A stretch of DNA of 64,000 nt from Xiphydria camelus (taxonomy: Eukaryota; Arthropoda; Insecta; Hymenoptera; Xiphydriidae), in NCBI GenBank assembly GCA_963678675.1, contig OY783194.1, positions 36,186,278 to 36,250,277 on the forward strand, in the 5' to 3' direction. Below, in pieces: positions 1-14,200 of this stretch (positions are counted from its first letter, which is position 1; each line of letters opens with the position of its first letter). Position numbers and translations under genes: made by a program. Below the pieces are notes generated by a model that was given only the letters and a program-made list of their open reading frames with translations, was not told where the DNA came from and ran no database searches.

Positions 1-506
1 GCAAACAGACGCACGATCCCTCTTCAAATCGAAACGTTCGTGCGCGGAAATTCGACGAAGAGTTGAAAGGAGTTTCCTGGCGTTCGCGCTACCGCCCGCG
101 TGCCAAACGACCTTTGAGCCCCAAGGGGCAAACTAATATCATTGCGAAATCGAATTTGAAGCTTCGCTTCGCGCGCGTGCATTTGGTTACGACACACGTA
201 CCCTTTTGTAATAGCCATACGTGAACTCTAATTTTAATTTTGTCCCTCCCACTATGCACTTACGTATGTCCACGCACGCGAAGCTTCAGCGGCATACGTC
301 ATCAGACCGTTATAAGCCTAGAGACGATCGGAGAACGTTTCGTCAGCTGATCGAAACGTCCGATTGTTCGCACCGTTCCGTACTTTGTTCTTCGTGCGAA
401 TAATGATGCGGGGGGCGTCGGATTGTCCGTTTTTCATTGTTCCGGATGTTTCATGAGGCGACGTGTTCAAGTTACGTTTTATTTGCTCACAGAAAGCGTA
501 TTCATA
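1..506. other. Upstream flank of the cytochrome c gene
   Basis: No coding region is supported here. The stretch must hold the 5' leader and promoter of the cytochrome c gene that starts at 507, but I see no clear TATA box. Short open frames on either strand lack any recognisable domain. Confidence 0.5.
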
Positions 507-1318
507 ATGGCAGTTCCCGCTGGCGATGCTGAGAAGGGGAAGAAGGTAATAAAAATTCGTGCAGCACGCTTTTGTCTTCAAGGCTAACTAAGGTTGAAAT
601 CACTCGTGAAGTGCACGAAAGAATGATTTGTACATCCTTCAAGTTTTATCGTAATTTGCAGTATAGATAATGAATTTTTTTCCGGAATATCCAGTACAAT
701 TAAAAACTGTTACGCAAGAGGCTTTATCATTAATTGCGATAAATGCCGAATAAATACCCTTAAATTTTATTCTATCCGCCGATCCTTCGAATATTCAATC
801 GGTACGAACCTATCGCGGATGTCGTATAATCAGAAAAATCAAGACACTCTCTCTATTCCCCGTGGAAAACTTTCAAAACCAATAGCGCCCCTTTCTCTCG
901 ATTCAGATATTCGTCCAAAGGTGCACCCAGTGCCACACAATAGAAGCTGGCGGCAAACACAAGGTCGGCCCCAACTTGCACGGGCTCATCGGCAGGAAAA
1001 CGGGACAGGCTCCCGGATACAGCTACAGCGAGGCCAATGTAAAGAAGGGTAAGACACGCGTCCCAATTTCATTCGCGGCGTTCTCGGGGTGCGAGCGATC
1101 TCACGATGCCCCGAGAGCGATCGTTTCGTTCGCTTCGCGCGTACCAATCCGACGATCGTACTTCGTCCGCAGGAGTCACCTGGAGCAAGGACACTCTGTT
1201 CGTGTACCTGGAGAACCCGAAAAAGTACATTCCGGGCACGAAGATGGTGTTCGTGGGGTTGAAGAAGCCCCAGGAGCGCGCCGATTTGATCGCCTATATA
1301 GAGCAGGCCAGCAAGTAA
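507..1318 (+). CDS. Cyt-c: Cytochrome c, somatic; three exons
   Basis: Exons 507-545, 907-1048 and 1173-1318 join to 108 aa, the normal insect length. The protein is a soluble haem carrier in the mitochondrial intermembrane space that shuttles electrons from complex III to complex IV; in other animals it also supports apoptosome activation. Seen directly: N-terminus [13 protein letters not shown], haem motif C19-T-Q-C22-H23 (His23 is the proximal axial ligand), the [12 protein letters not shown] segment, and YIPGTKM with Met85 as the distal ligand. All introns are GT..AG: intron 1 (361 nt) is phase 0 after Lys13, and intron 2 (124 nt) splits the Gly61 codon. The C-terminus [18 protein letters not shown] is hymenopteran in type. 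The start was chosen because 507 is the ATG that gives the family N-terminus. No break or missing residue is seen. The stop is TAA at 1316-1318. Confidence 0.98.
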
Positions 1319-1944
1319 TCTCTTCGCGCGCGAGTCACACGCAGCAGGAAACGAAGGAATTTAGTGCAATTATCATCTCAAACTTCGCAGCCTGCCATCT
1401 CACGGACTCACTCTCGATCCCATTGGTATTCGTAATATTATTAACGAATTGTTATTGTTAATAATTAGGACTCGGTATATACGCGTATGTACCGCTGTAA
1501 CTATAACGTATATTAGACGGCGCCGGGTCGATCTCGGCCTGAACGCTTCACCGATGATATTTCAACGTCGACGCTCGTCCGGTACGATCGACGGGCCAAG
1601 CGATTATTTATTGTCATTACACCGATCGGCGCATCCGAAGTTACCGTCGGATTCGACGATCGGCCGCATCGAAATACAGATTCGGCATTGAAAGTGCTCG
1701 TCCCGAGATTTTTCGTGAAATGCAATAACCTTCGTTGTTGAGTATCCGTCGAGATAAGAGCGAGTCGCGCCAGGACGTCAAGGGGGCAGGATGTGGTCGA
1801 GGCGTACGGGAAGCGTATTCCCCCAACCGCGGGTCCAGGATCTCATTCGTGGTTTTGATCGGGACCAGAACGCGAGGTACGTTCAGTCTTGGTAATCTCG
1901 AGGCCGGTGCCGATACACGTTCGTCGCGAATAAATCGCGACGGA
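1319..1944. other. Gap between cytochrome c and the first Rapgap1 exon
   Basis: This 626-nt stretch contains the cytochrome c 3' UTR and the 5' leader/promoter of the most upstream Rapgap1 first exon. The Rapgap1 frame is open back to 1735, but the first true ATG is at 1945. No canonical AATAAA is evident for cytochrome c, and no clear TATA box was found. Confidence 0.5.
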
Positions 1945-2282
1945 ATGCCGAAAAATAGCAGCCCGCTTCGGGATGATTTCGACGACGACAGAGCGAGTTT
2001 CGGGAAGGGCAAGTCGAAGGGTTCGCTGAGGATTCGATTGGCGCGCGCGTTCAGCCCGTCGGCGCCGCGCGATTCCGCGAGTCCTTCGTCCGTGGAGTCG
2101 TCCAACTCCTCCCCGTGTCAGATGTTCAGGTTCTCCTGGCAGTCACACTCCTCGAACAGCGAGGAGTGTCAAACGCCACGGTCAAGGCCCGCGTCGTGTT
2201 CGAGGTCGTCCAATAGTTCCGATTACTCGGATTCTCCAAAGAGCCTCAGCGCGCAATCGACGAAGTGGTACGACGTGCAGAG
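1945..2282 (+). CDS. Rapgap1: Rapgap1 first coding exon A (Ser-rich N-terminus)
   Basis: This exon encodes residues 1-112 plus two bases of Arg113. The start [15 protein letters not shown] is the first true ATG of a frame open from 1735. The segment is rich in Ser, with basic [16 protein letters not shown] and many SSNSS-type runs, as expected for a disordered, phosphorylatable N-terminus. It ends WYDVQ-AG at a strong GTAAGA donor in phase 2, which is exactly what the linker exon at 32652 requires (AG+G gives Arg). No domain is recognised in it. Confidence 0.8.
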
Positions 2283-5200
2283 GTAAGACGATACAGCTTT
2301 GGGAACGGGTGCGTGGAAACGGGTGTCTCGGGCGTTTGACGATTCCGTTGCTGCTTTGTACATGACGCCAGCCGGAAGCGGATAAGCATCAGAGTGTAAA
2401 AAGGCTCCAGAGAGCACGAGGGGAGTGTTCCTCCGGTGAAGGGTGCTTTTAGGACGGACGGATAGGTCGAAAGTCGCCGCATCTCGCGATTGATCGCGCG
2501 GCGAGGAAAAAGTTTCCAACAAAAATCGCGTGTTTTCCCGCAGCTCCGCAATTTTTATCCGACGTATTTTTATCTCCGACCGCGGTCAATCGCGAGTTGC
2601 GTCGACCTTCGGCGCGCCCGTCCGCCCCCGTTGCGATCTCCATTAAACGAGGGACATGCAAGCGCGCCCCGGTCATTTTTAGCTCTCGGCGAAATTGCAT
2701 CGCCACCCTTCCCTATCTTTACGCTATCTCGTGCCTTGCCCATTGGTCGTGGCCCAGGTACTATCGCCGCGACGCGGTACCACCGGCTACCACAACCACT
2801 GCGAGGTGTACGTACTCGAGGTGGGTCGATGCAGCGTCGGCGCTGCGGGCCGCGATTTCCCCCACCACCCGACCAACCAGCGAACCACATCGACGCGTTT
2901 ATTACGTACCCACACGCGCGCGCGTCTTATCGTCACACGAATGCATCTCACGGAACATCGTGCTCCGCGGGATACAACGCGCGACGCTTCGCACCAGTGT
3001 GGATCGGTTTGCACCGAAAGAGCTTTCCGCCCGCTTCCTCTGGTTCTATCAAACCGATAACAGGAACCGAACGTACGCACGCGCTCCGTGAGGTGAGTGA
3101 CGGACCTCGACTCTCCTTTCTTCGATTAATTTCAACGTCTCCGTTCAATTACGGTATCGTTCTCGAATTTGACGTTTTCGCTTTCCGGATCCTCGTCGAT
3201 TGACAGCGTCGTGACTAATTATTTCCTCGTTCGGAGAAGCTCGTGCGGTGTTGATCGTTTCGTTATCTCGTTCGTGCTTCGTCCCCTGCAATTATCCTGG
3301 CTGCGTCATTCTACCTGTATAGTACGCGTACGTTATATCTCCGCGACCGTATAGATGTGTATCCAACGCCGCGTGTGGAAGAATAGGTGTAGGAATCGAG
3401 TGAAAAGAGTCATAATTTTCTATAGTGCCGAGCGCTACGTACGTGTATCGAATATCACCGATTCTAATTTTTCAACTGCGAGACTCTTGTACGGAGAGTT
3501 AAGCGCGTGGTTATGTCAACACATCCGCCGGATAATAGCTAGATCGAATTTCCCAATATTCAATTAAAATACTCTACGATTAAACGAATTTTAAATATAA
3601 GCGAAATGTACAGGTGCTTAAAGATAAACTGTACAGCCGGCTTTTGTAATTCGCCGTCACTTGGACCAGAATTTTATTTGTCAAACTAATCGTGAAATTC
3701 GAATTGAATGCCAGCACTTACTACAGTTTTCCGTTAAACTGCAAATGAAGTCAATCTTATTTTTATTCGAGCGTAACGTAATCGTAGTCAATTCCGGGAG
3801 TGATGTCACGTTCGAGGTTGGCCCTCAAATCCTGATTCAACTGATTATATCCACCAGATGCTAACGAGACCGGCGGCGTCTCTCCCGGAATTAACCCGTT
3901 ACTATACGCTCGTTGTGTGCGCTTCCGACTAAACACTCGATACTCGCGGAACGACGATCCGACATTTCCTACGAATTATGTAAGACTCGCTTCTCGTCGC
4001 GATGCGTTCGATCATTCGCGCACACCCGTGCATCTTTTTCCGTCGAGTACTCGGATTCAGGACGCGATGAGTTCCGCCAGTAAGTCATCGCCGCGGGTTC
4101 GTAACGCGCATCCGAGAAGTAGGTCTAGGCAATCAGCTGACCGGTCGGGAGCGCCTGCGCCGCGAGTTTGGCCCTTTGCATTTGAAACGCAGGCGGATTC
4201 GGCCCGCTCCCCGACCGCGCTGCGGACCGGAGAACGGGAGGTGTGGGTCGAGGACGCGAGGGACTCGCGATTTTGAAACTTCTGCTGGCCTAGATTCGGC
4301 GCTCGAGCGAAGTGAAATACGAGAGCCGCTGCCTGGGTGTGCGAACGCAGGAGGCGGCGAATCGCGCGCGCGTGTAGTCGCGCTGGATAAACACGGTCGA
4401 GAGATCGCGCGTCGCAACGTTTACGTAAACGCTCGCTGCACTCTCGGGACTCTCGCGGCCCGGCGCGAGTGCAGGTCGATTGCTCGGGGAGGCCAGTCGC
4501 TCGAGGATCCGCGTTTCCGCCCGCAAGGGCGCGGAAAGGGTGTATCGCGAAGCGTGCTTTGTCATCGGGGGGGGGGGGGGGGGGGGTATAGGACAGCGCT
4601 GTCGTCGTATATTGCGCTTTCTGTAATTTCGTAATGGATCTACCGTCGCGCGAGGGCAGAGCTGGACAAATACGCTCAAGGGCGCGGCGTACGACGAGGT
4701 TTTACGTAAACGTTCGGTCAATGGAATTCTCCAGTTCGACGTGTGGCTCGATTTCTCGTGTACGGGGTGTATTCGGGGGGTAGTATATCGTAGAATGTAG
4801 CCTCCCACGCGCGCGAAGTTCCTACGGCTCGGGGTTTCAACGTTTCCATCGCTAGAATTCACTCGGCACTGTGACGTCACGCGCAGCGTCCACCTCCCTG
4901 ACCTTCCGCGCGCGAACGCCTCGTGGCATCGCGATATAGTATATGTACCGGACAAATCCACTTTCTCGCGTCGCGTCGGCGGGATACCGGAAAGGCTCGC
5001 GAAACGCGTCCTCCGAATTCCTCCCGCGAGGCGTATAAAAGTACCGCATTCTTTTAGAATGAAATACTCGCCGCAGCAACAGCAGCAGCAGCAGCAGAAA
5101 GAGAGGAAGTCCGAGAGCGAGGTGGACTCGGTCGAGGTGACGCCGTCCCACGCGTTGCGCGGCGACACCGAACGTCACACGAGGCCCGCCTCCCGCCCCG

Positions 5201-8200
5201 TGTCGACGGGGATGTTCGCCTGGATGCGAGTCTTTCGGCTAGCCTCGATGCTGCACCAAACCGGGTGCTAGTTCGGATCGGGACGCGCGGATCGATCCCC
5301 GAGATACGATAGACACAAACGTATAATATGTATACACACGTACATAGAAAGGTTCACGGACGCGCACGTACACATGTATATATTTCGAGGCGTCGTACGA
5401 TAGGGGCGCCCTAAATAGCCCGATTAGCGCGCAGCGAGTAACGCAATTAACTCAGCCGTGGAATGGTATCGTTGCGTTTCCGTCGCGGATAGAGTCGGAC
5501 GAGCGGGGGGCGTCGCTCGGTCTAGTCGCTGGGCGAGATGATTATGCTCGCGCGTCGAACGAGTCGATCGTAATCGCGAGGGATGCGAGATCTCGAAACG
5601 ATCGCAGACGCCACGGACTCGGAATGCGATTCTGTATCGATAACATTCTATAGTGGCTATCGTTGTGCATGTTTTGTTATATTTGAAAAGATATACGCAA
5701 CGATAGCGATTGTAGAATTTCATCGATACAGAACCCACCCTCGATCGCGCGAGCGAGCATCGTTTCGCGATACGATACACGGAATATAAGGACGATGGTT
5801 GGTGGGATGGTTCATTCGTTTCGGCGTTCGGTCGAGACGGACTCGCGACGCAAAATTCTCTTGGAATTTGTTTCGTTGCTCTCCCCGCCGAGAATTCTCC
5901 TTCCTACCTTTCTTCGCGGTTCTCACAATTCGTTTGGAATTCACGATTCGTTCGCGCGCGGACTCGTCCGTCGACGGCGATTTATCTCGACAATGAGTCT
6001 ATGTCTGTTTTCAGCTACCACATCACACCACACATTAACACACACACGCGCGCGCGTACAGCGTATATAATACCTACGTATGTATTCGCACGCTATTGAA
6101 TTCCGCTATAATGTTATCTCGTTGTTGATCGTTACAATATCCCAATCTCTATTTTGTGGCCATGCAAATCGAGTAATAAACGTTTGCTTTGTCAGTTGGC
6201 GGAGAGGCTGTGTAAATGCGGGACCAGCTCCTGAGATTCCCGATATTAGATTAGGAGAGGGAACTTGTCGTATGTGTACCTTGCGACGCTTCGTTGACCC
6301 CGGATTATCACAGTTGCGATACCTATACCTAGTAGTAACAGTCAGGGGTCAATCGAGTGTCCTGAAGTACGTATAAAACCACCTATCGATTTCTATTTTG
6401 CCCTATGTGGACGCATCAATCGTTCCAACGAAAACGAAGACGTGCGAATAATCGCGGAATTGTTCGAATTCCAGAATCTCCTTTTTCATAAAAAAAACTA
6501 GAACTCGCTGGATATCGCGAAATCATTCAAGCTCAACGGATAAAAGCCTCGCGAATCGAACGCATGTACGTAGTTGAACCGTGATCCGATAGAGTGCGCT
6601 TGCAGTTATCGCGCGGTGCCTCCACCGCGTGACTCCGGCGTCAGTTTCCCGCAGCTTTCCATCGACTGTGGATGCGCGAAATCGAAATCGATCCGTTCGT
6701 TTTTATCCCCTATCTCTCGCGACTCTAGCCGCGGTACTCGACGGGATGCGAGATAAACAAAGAGCGGCGTGGAGATCACGACAGACAATAATCGCGAAAC
6801 GCGCGGGTAAGAGGAAACGTCGTCGCGCGGCACGTGCCGGGACGGGATCTCCCTCGCACTCGCACTATCGCCCTCTCTCCCCCTCGCGGCAGTGATCAGT
6901 CGCGATGCGACGTCGTTACAAACCGGGCGCAGGAGCAGTCGGAGGAGAGCTCGCGGGGAGTCTGCGTACTCCTGCCGTTACGCGCTTTTCGGCTGTCGCT
7001 TCCGAACGTCGTCTCGACCCCTCGCGCGACTTTGCTCGCCGCAGTCTCGCGCTCTCATTTCTGGTCGCGCGGCCGAACGCGCGCGCGACGAACGGTGGAG
7101 ACCAGCGACGAGAAGGACTGGGAGGAGCGGTCGGAGATGCGCCGGCCGCTCATACGCCATCTCTCCGAGGGCGGTGCGTGCCGGCAGTCCCTCGCCACGG
7201 ACGATCGCGACTGCCGTCACCTGTCGACCTGCGATCTCCTCAGGGTGCCCGGCGTCGTCGGGCCGCGCCACTTCGGGCAGCAGCCGTCGCCCGAGTCGCC
7301 GCGGATATGCGTGACCGCCGCGCTGCAGCATCGCCGGACGGACGACGAGCGGCGCGAGTACGACAGGTAATGCGAAGCGTTGTACGATTTCTCTCCCGCT
7401 GGGCGATTGCCTCGTTTATCGCGCGTTCGAGGTGTGACGTACATGGGTGGGGATATTCCGCGATAACGCGCACGGATGCTCGTATACCTGCTATACGATG
7501 CCAAACAAAATAGGGGCAGCCTGTTGAATGGAGAAAAAAAACAGCGACGCGCTCTCCCTCGCGGGATGATCGCGATGTTGTGTGTGGTACGTGCCTCGCG
7601 CACGATTTTATGTTCGTACGCGCGCAATTATTTATGGGATCCGCACGGTTTGCGTACCGCGGGCGGGCGCTCCTCGGCTTTACGACCGCGAGTACAAAGA
7701 AGGCCGTTGCGAAATTGCGTAACTCTTTTTCCCGCGTCTTATTTTTCTCTTCCTCGCGCCTCGCGTGTAGGCGATCGTTGAAAATCTATACAGGGATACG
7801 GCGCGACGCGTCTGGCGGAACTTTTCGGGCCGCGCTCGCGCCTGCAACAATCGCCGTATTATGTATATACCGTACAGCTTCGCAGCCAGGGGAGCTCCCG
7901 GATTTCCAGGGTGACCCGGGTTCGACGCTCTACTCGCCCGGCGCCGGACGGGCACCCTGCGCGCGTACCTGTGACCCAATCGCGCGCGCCTGCTTTGTAT
8001 CTATGTGCCTGGTACCCATCTACCTGTAGCTGTATACACATGGTCTTTGTGTCTGATATTGACATAGGAATCATGCGAGTGAGGACATTAATCCTGGCGA
8101 ACGTATAAGAGCCACTTTGTCGCACATTCTCTGTCCTTCTTCTATTTCTTTCTCCTTGTCATTACTTATTTTTAATTTTAATAATTTCCACACGATTCCT

Positions 8201-11200
8201 ATGTCAATATCAGACGCAAAGACCCCGTATATTGTACAGATATAGCGGCTGCATAGCTCGCGGCGCGAATTCCCCTGCTTTGGCTTTGCCCGCGCTCGCT
8301 GATCGACGCCGGTGCCCCGGATAAGATACGTAACGGTTTAATGATCGCCGCGTGCCGGGGGGAAGGGTGAAGCGGCCCGGCGAGAATACAGGCGAGGCGA
8401 GGGAGAAAGAGAGAGAGAGAGGACATCCTCATTCCACCGTTACCGATCGCGAGAGCGGTGATAATGGTTGAGCAACAAATTGGTTCTGCCCGGAGAGTAT
8501 CCGAAAGTTACGCAACCGCTCGCGTGCGCCTGTAGGCCTCGCGTGAAAAACTGCGATAACACTTGGCAGGCGCGATTTTTTGAGCCCTCGCTGCATCCGA
8601 GCGTGAAACGTATTGTTTTCATTCGATATTTTAGTCCTTTGAGTTCTGAGTTGATCTATGAATTGTGTAATCGATATGAAAGAAAACACGTCGAGTAAAA
8701 TTGGACATTCATTGATGGGACAACTCGCCAAACGATCCAGCCCGTTCTATCTATTTATTCATTGTCGTAGAAAGGGTGATAATATTTCATTACTTCGCTG
8801 ATGCTATCGGAGAATAGAGCACAGCTTTATAGAAATCGCGAGGAGAGGTAAACAAAGGTAGACAAATTGAAACCGTTGCCGCACTTCGCTTCGCGTTTTG
8901 CCTGACATTCTTTCTCCCTCGACGGCGATGGCGACCGGCCACAATGGCGGCGCGCAATCGCCTCTTCCCCGCTGGGATATAGAGGCGGAGAATTTTTCGA
9001 GCTCCTTTACAACCTCGCGCGTCTCGAGGAAAATGCAAATCGGGAGAATATAGCCAGGTGCAACCGGTCCGGCGCGCGCGCGTCCTGGCGACACCTTTGA
9101 TCCCTGCACCGCGCGCGTCTTTGCACTCGTCCCTCCCTTGAGCGCGCGCGCATGTGCAACTACGTCGTTACACGGCCAAGTTAGGATCGGGATCCCGCGC
9201 TGCAATTATCGAAGGGGAAAATCATATTCGCTCCCCTCTCCGTAGCTCGCCCTCGCACGGATGCGCTTCTCTCGCTTACACCGCATGCAGGGCGTCGCGT
9301 TTCGCTTTATTGTGCGCGTCCCCTGCACTTTTATCGAGAGGTTGAGATAGGGGCGGAAAGGGGAGGGGGTGAGAGAATTTCATGATATTCAGTAGGCAGG
9401 GAATTCTACACCGAGCCAAATAATTAGGTTAAAATGACAAAATGCATCTAGTTAAAATACCGCATTTCGTTATTCCAATCAAAATACTAGTTGGTTTAAC
9501 CAAATATTTAGTTCTTCCAATCAAATGCTTAGTTGTTCTAACCAAACAGATGAAGAATCCATATTTCACCAAACAGTTCGGTCATCGTCTTCAGGATTTT
9601 GGTTAAGTTTACCAAGTTATTTTTCTCAGGGTATGTCAAGAAAAAATAGAACTCAAAGAATATTTTGAGATTACTTTATGTACCTACTTCTTAGATCATT
9701 TGTCGGATTTCAATGTAAACAACGTTAGGAAACATTTTTATCTCGGACCCCGCAAACTTTGATGCTTTCGAAACCCGATCGCTTCGCGATACTATTCCCC
9801 ATCCCTCCATGGCTCGAGAACGTTTTCCATTCGGCGCGTAGCAACATACTCGCGACCAACATCGCACCGCGATTGGCCTCTTCGCGCGTTAACTCATTGC
9901 AACATTGTCCCACTTGATAAACTTTCCGACCAGACGAGAGGTACACAACACTCGAGACGCGCGTTTCGACTATCGAGGGACTAATCGGACCCGTTCGCGG
10001 TACAGAGGTCGAACGGTCAACCAAGCGCGTCGGAATTTCGAATCCTACGGTCCGAGAGACTAGAAACATGAGACTGATTCGTCTTGGCGTATACCACATG
10101 ATATGAGGCTAAACTTACTCGCCGCAGGGGAAAGAAACTCGAATCACACTGAGCTTTTGGCTCATATTTGTATAATACTTTTTTGAAGCTTACATTTCAA
10201 TCTACAATAAAGTCTTATATCGATGTAGACCAAAAATTCATTGATAACGAGATAACAGTGATTCGAGTTTCTTTCCTGGCGAGTAAGTTTAGCCTTACAT
10301 GGCATAATGCGGCGGAGACACGCACGCATAGCTGAAGCGTTATGCTAATTCAATTGCCGAGACATATTGTTCGACGCATCGTCCAAAGGGTCGCTCGCGG
10401 ACCCTCCGATCGTACACTCCACCGCTCCAACCGCGAAGGCCCACCCCTCGTGGGTTTATTATTGGAAATACGTATCGTGTGCCGCTGGTCTGACGATGAA
10501 TATACGTACCTTGGAATTTATGGAGATGCACGTGGCGCGTTCTCGGAATCCGAGGACCGACGTCGCGCGCGCGAATATTTCGCTTCGGCGAATCGCCTGG
10601 GTAGGGCGCGGATGTCATTCGGCGTGACGTCGAGAAAGGGTTGCTCTACCCGTCGGCAATGGCCACGACAGTTATTGTCATTTCGGGATTGTTACGTATA
10701 CGCGCATCACTCCGTTTCAATAAAACGCTGTCCGCTCGATTCGCCGAATTATACGCGTCATCGAGAGACGCTTGATGATCCCGACATTGATATTATTCGG
10801 CGCGGCATAACGTCGGAAGAAAACTCCTGTACTGCCATCGTTCTGTACGCGTTACCGAATTGACCTCGATAATCGTTCGCACTTCCCGCCTTCATTGCCG
10901 GGCATCATTTAACGGCAGATCCGACGATGAATGTACGAGTAGCTTGAAATCGAGGCGGATAAGACCTTCCCCGAAACCGCGCGCGGTAACAGGTTTTCAG
11001 AGATGCGGAACGGACGTGGGTATACGCCTTGCGCAAGATGCTTTCTGGGAAATTTCGAGAAGGCTGGGTACTATTGTGGTGGCGCTCGTTTCGATTGGGA
11101 CACGTACAGAAAGAAGCAGTTGTGGCAACTATTTTTTTTTATCACAATTGTATTCGAATTTTTGGCAATCAGTCACTAAGTAGTTCGTTATAGTTGGCAC

Positions 11201-14200
11201 AATTATTTTTTAAGTTCTCTTAATTAAAAATAATTATGTCAATAATGCCAAACTGATGCTGATTGCATCAAAGTCAAATAGTTCTAATTAAAATAGCCGC
11301 CGCAATCGCTTACATTCTTTCCCCGAAGTAATCGTCCCTATAGCCTTTCTCGTTCGCGAATCCAATACGTCTGCGCGTCGGGAGTGAGTCATCTGAGCGA
11401 AGAAGTCGGTCGTCGGAAGCTCATCACGATGCACCCCTCTCTCGAGAAGGGTGGAAGACCCGGGGTGTACAATCGCGTGATGGAAAATACCTAAGGCTGA
11501 TCACGTGGAGAAAGGCAGAGAGATAGAGAGAGAAAGAGAGAAACAATTTGCTTCGGCGTAGTTGGAATAACGATCATTGGCTGTTTATCCCGTAAAACAT
11601 CACATTTAGACCTGTAGCAATACCATAAACCCGCCACACTCTTATCGGTCCGAGCAGACGTACACCCGCGGTGCCTGCGCTGTCTCTCATCCAAACTTTC
11701 CGAAGGAAGAAAGCAAACGTAAACAAATATAGGGCGCGGTCTACAACAATAAATACAATCCTAGTCCTCCCGCCGAAAGGGGATATTGCATTTATTTTTC
11801 AGCGGTCGGGACCGGCTGTCCTGAGCCTGGACGTCGAAGGGCGAGGGGGAGAAACCCTCCGTCGAAACAAAAGTCGCAAAGTGGAAGCAATGGAAATTCG
11901 AGTGCAGAGCACACTTTGGGTAGACGTATAGGTACATACACGGATCCGAGAGTCGCCGTATCTTGCGATCGGCTGCTGCGAGAGAAAAATGTCTCGTATA
12001 AAAATTGTAGCGCCTTCGAAAACGCGTATTTTTCGTTGGACACATTTTTTTCTCCGATCGATCGTTCACGAGGTATGGCGAATTTTACGGCGCTCATCTT
12101 CTCCCCCCTGTTCTCGATGCGCGCATAGCCGTATAATAGCATTGCTCCAGAACGAGTTTCAATTACGCAATTACCGTCTCACAATTTCAAAGTCCTCTCC
12201 TAATTATACACACGCAACCTCCGAAGCGAGATCGAACGCAGACGAGTATACCTATACAGCTCGACCAACCGCCCCGTAGGGGATACTTCGGCATCCGTGC
12301 GCGAGCGTGCGGTGGTCGTAGAAAATCCCCTGGTATGGGCGCGGGCGAGAGAGACCCGCATCATATGTGTACGACGTCGCACGCCTGTCCGCCGCGTCGG
12401 AGATGCGTACGTGCGCGCCGAATTGCCGGCGTGTAGGTGCGCGCGAGCGAGGTACGCCCCCACCCACGCGGAAAACGTACATATCTCCCTCTCGCTTCGG
12501 CACGACGCGCGGGCGAAACGGGCCGAAGGAGGAAAAGAGAGGGACGGAGATAAGACTGGACGGACGATACGGGCAAGAGGATCGGCGGCGAGCCGCCGCT
12601 GAAGACGGTGAGAGAGGGAGGGAAGGAGAGCCGCTTGCCGCTAGCGAGGCATTTAAGCAAGCAGTAAAACAGTCCCGCGGCACTCCCATACGTTGTCACG
12701 TCGCGCCGTACGTGTCGAAGCCACGCGCTTTTCTGCACCGTCCGACGACGCACTGTACGGCAGCCGTTCATCAGTTCGCCGGGTCAGTTCGCGTCGCGCC
12801 GGGAAAACATCGGCGGCTACCGCTCGATACGATGAGACGCGTATATTTTATTACGAGGTTTGTTGATTCGTACCAAAACTAGCCGGTTCTTTTTTACCGC
12901 TGAGTAGAGATCGAACGAGCGATATAGAAAGAGGAGAAACAGAACGAACGATCGAAGTGAACTGCCAGTTCTCGTTTTCGAAAAGAAAGTCGTCTCCCGC
13001 GCCTGTGTTCGACAGTGGGCGCACGGGAAGCAGAATCACGGAGTGTTTGCATCGCTCTATACGAGGACATTCTCTCCAAGCGGTTTGTTGTGACCGGTCT
13101 CATCGGCGCCGTCGTATCGGGACCCGCGGCAGATCCGTCGGAATAGCCAAAATATCGAGGGCGCTGTACCGTACGTCGAACCGATACGGAAATCTTCGCG
13201 TCTATACGCGCGCGCGCGCGCGGTTCGACCCAGTTGACAAACTGCTCTCGCTGCGGCGATCGCGCGGCCCCCCCCAGTGCGACGATAACCATCTCTCCGC
13301 AAGGGTCGGGCTCGCCCCGTCGCGTTCGGGAAATTGGTTTCGACGAGGCATGAAAGATGTTGAAGATACACATGCTGGACTACATCGGAGACACCGGGTG
13401 AGTGTGCAGTCAGGCGGCGGACACCCGGTTGGTTCGCCGTCGTGTTGCTCGCGCCGGACTTCGCGCATTGATTTTTTTAATCGATCGAGGTCGCCCGAGT
13501 GTACGAATCGGGAGGCCCCCGCGTCGTCGTCGCGCCGCCGCTGCGAGTTTCTCCCGGTGAAACTTTTCCGGGCGTGCGCTCGCCGCATACAACGTTTGTA
13601 TGTACCCGGTCGAGTTTCTACGGCGCGTATATGGGTGCGAGCTGTAACCGTATAGCCGCGTACATAGGTACAGTCCGCGAGACGGTATTTATGGGGGGCT
13701 GTTGATGATGCGAGTTTAGTCCGCGAAATTAGTCCACCTCGCGTGATTCATCGTAAGATCTCGTAAATATGCATAAAAAATGAATATTTAGGATCGTTCG
13801 TACACTGAGAAAAAAAGACATTAAAGAAGCACCTAGCCCTACCTAGCCCTAAAAATGTAACACGACCTAGCCACTTAGCCAAAAACCTCACATAGCCTCA
13901 CATAGCCAACCTAGCAGGAACACCTAGCCTCACCTAGCCATATCATGTTGAAACCTAGCCATGTTGAACCTAACTCTGCTAGGTCAAGCTAGGTTTCAAC
14001 GTGATATGGCTAGATGAGGCTAGGTGTTTTGGGCGGGCTAGGTCGTGTCACATTTTCAGGGCTAGGTAGGGCTAGGTTCTTCTTTAATGGCTAGGTTACG
14101 CTGCAAGTTGCAAGTGCTATAAGAATAGTTGCAGTAATGCCATCAATAATGATGACAGCGATAATAATAATAACGATAAATGTACCAAACTAACAAGTAT

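Larger units (their letters stand above)
7367..13356. other. Rapgap1 intron 1, part b
   Basis: No exon is supported in this stretch. It contains three inverted-repeat elements (8042-8224, 9407-9633, 10106-10295), short purine and pyrimidine simple tracts, and CpG-rich DNA towards 12300-13350, where the next candidate first exon lies. Confidence 0.5.

Noticed and set aside
5059..5271. Poly-Gln frame just after a TATAAAA box
   Set aside because: The ATG is only about 19 nt past the TATA box, so it would lie upstream of the expected transcription start. There is no donor in the phase needed for Rapgap1.
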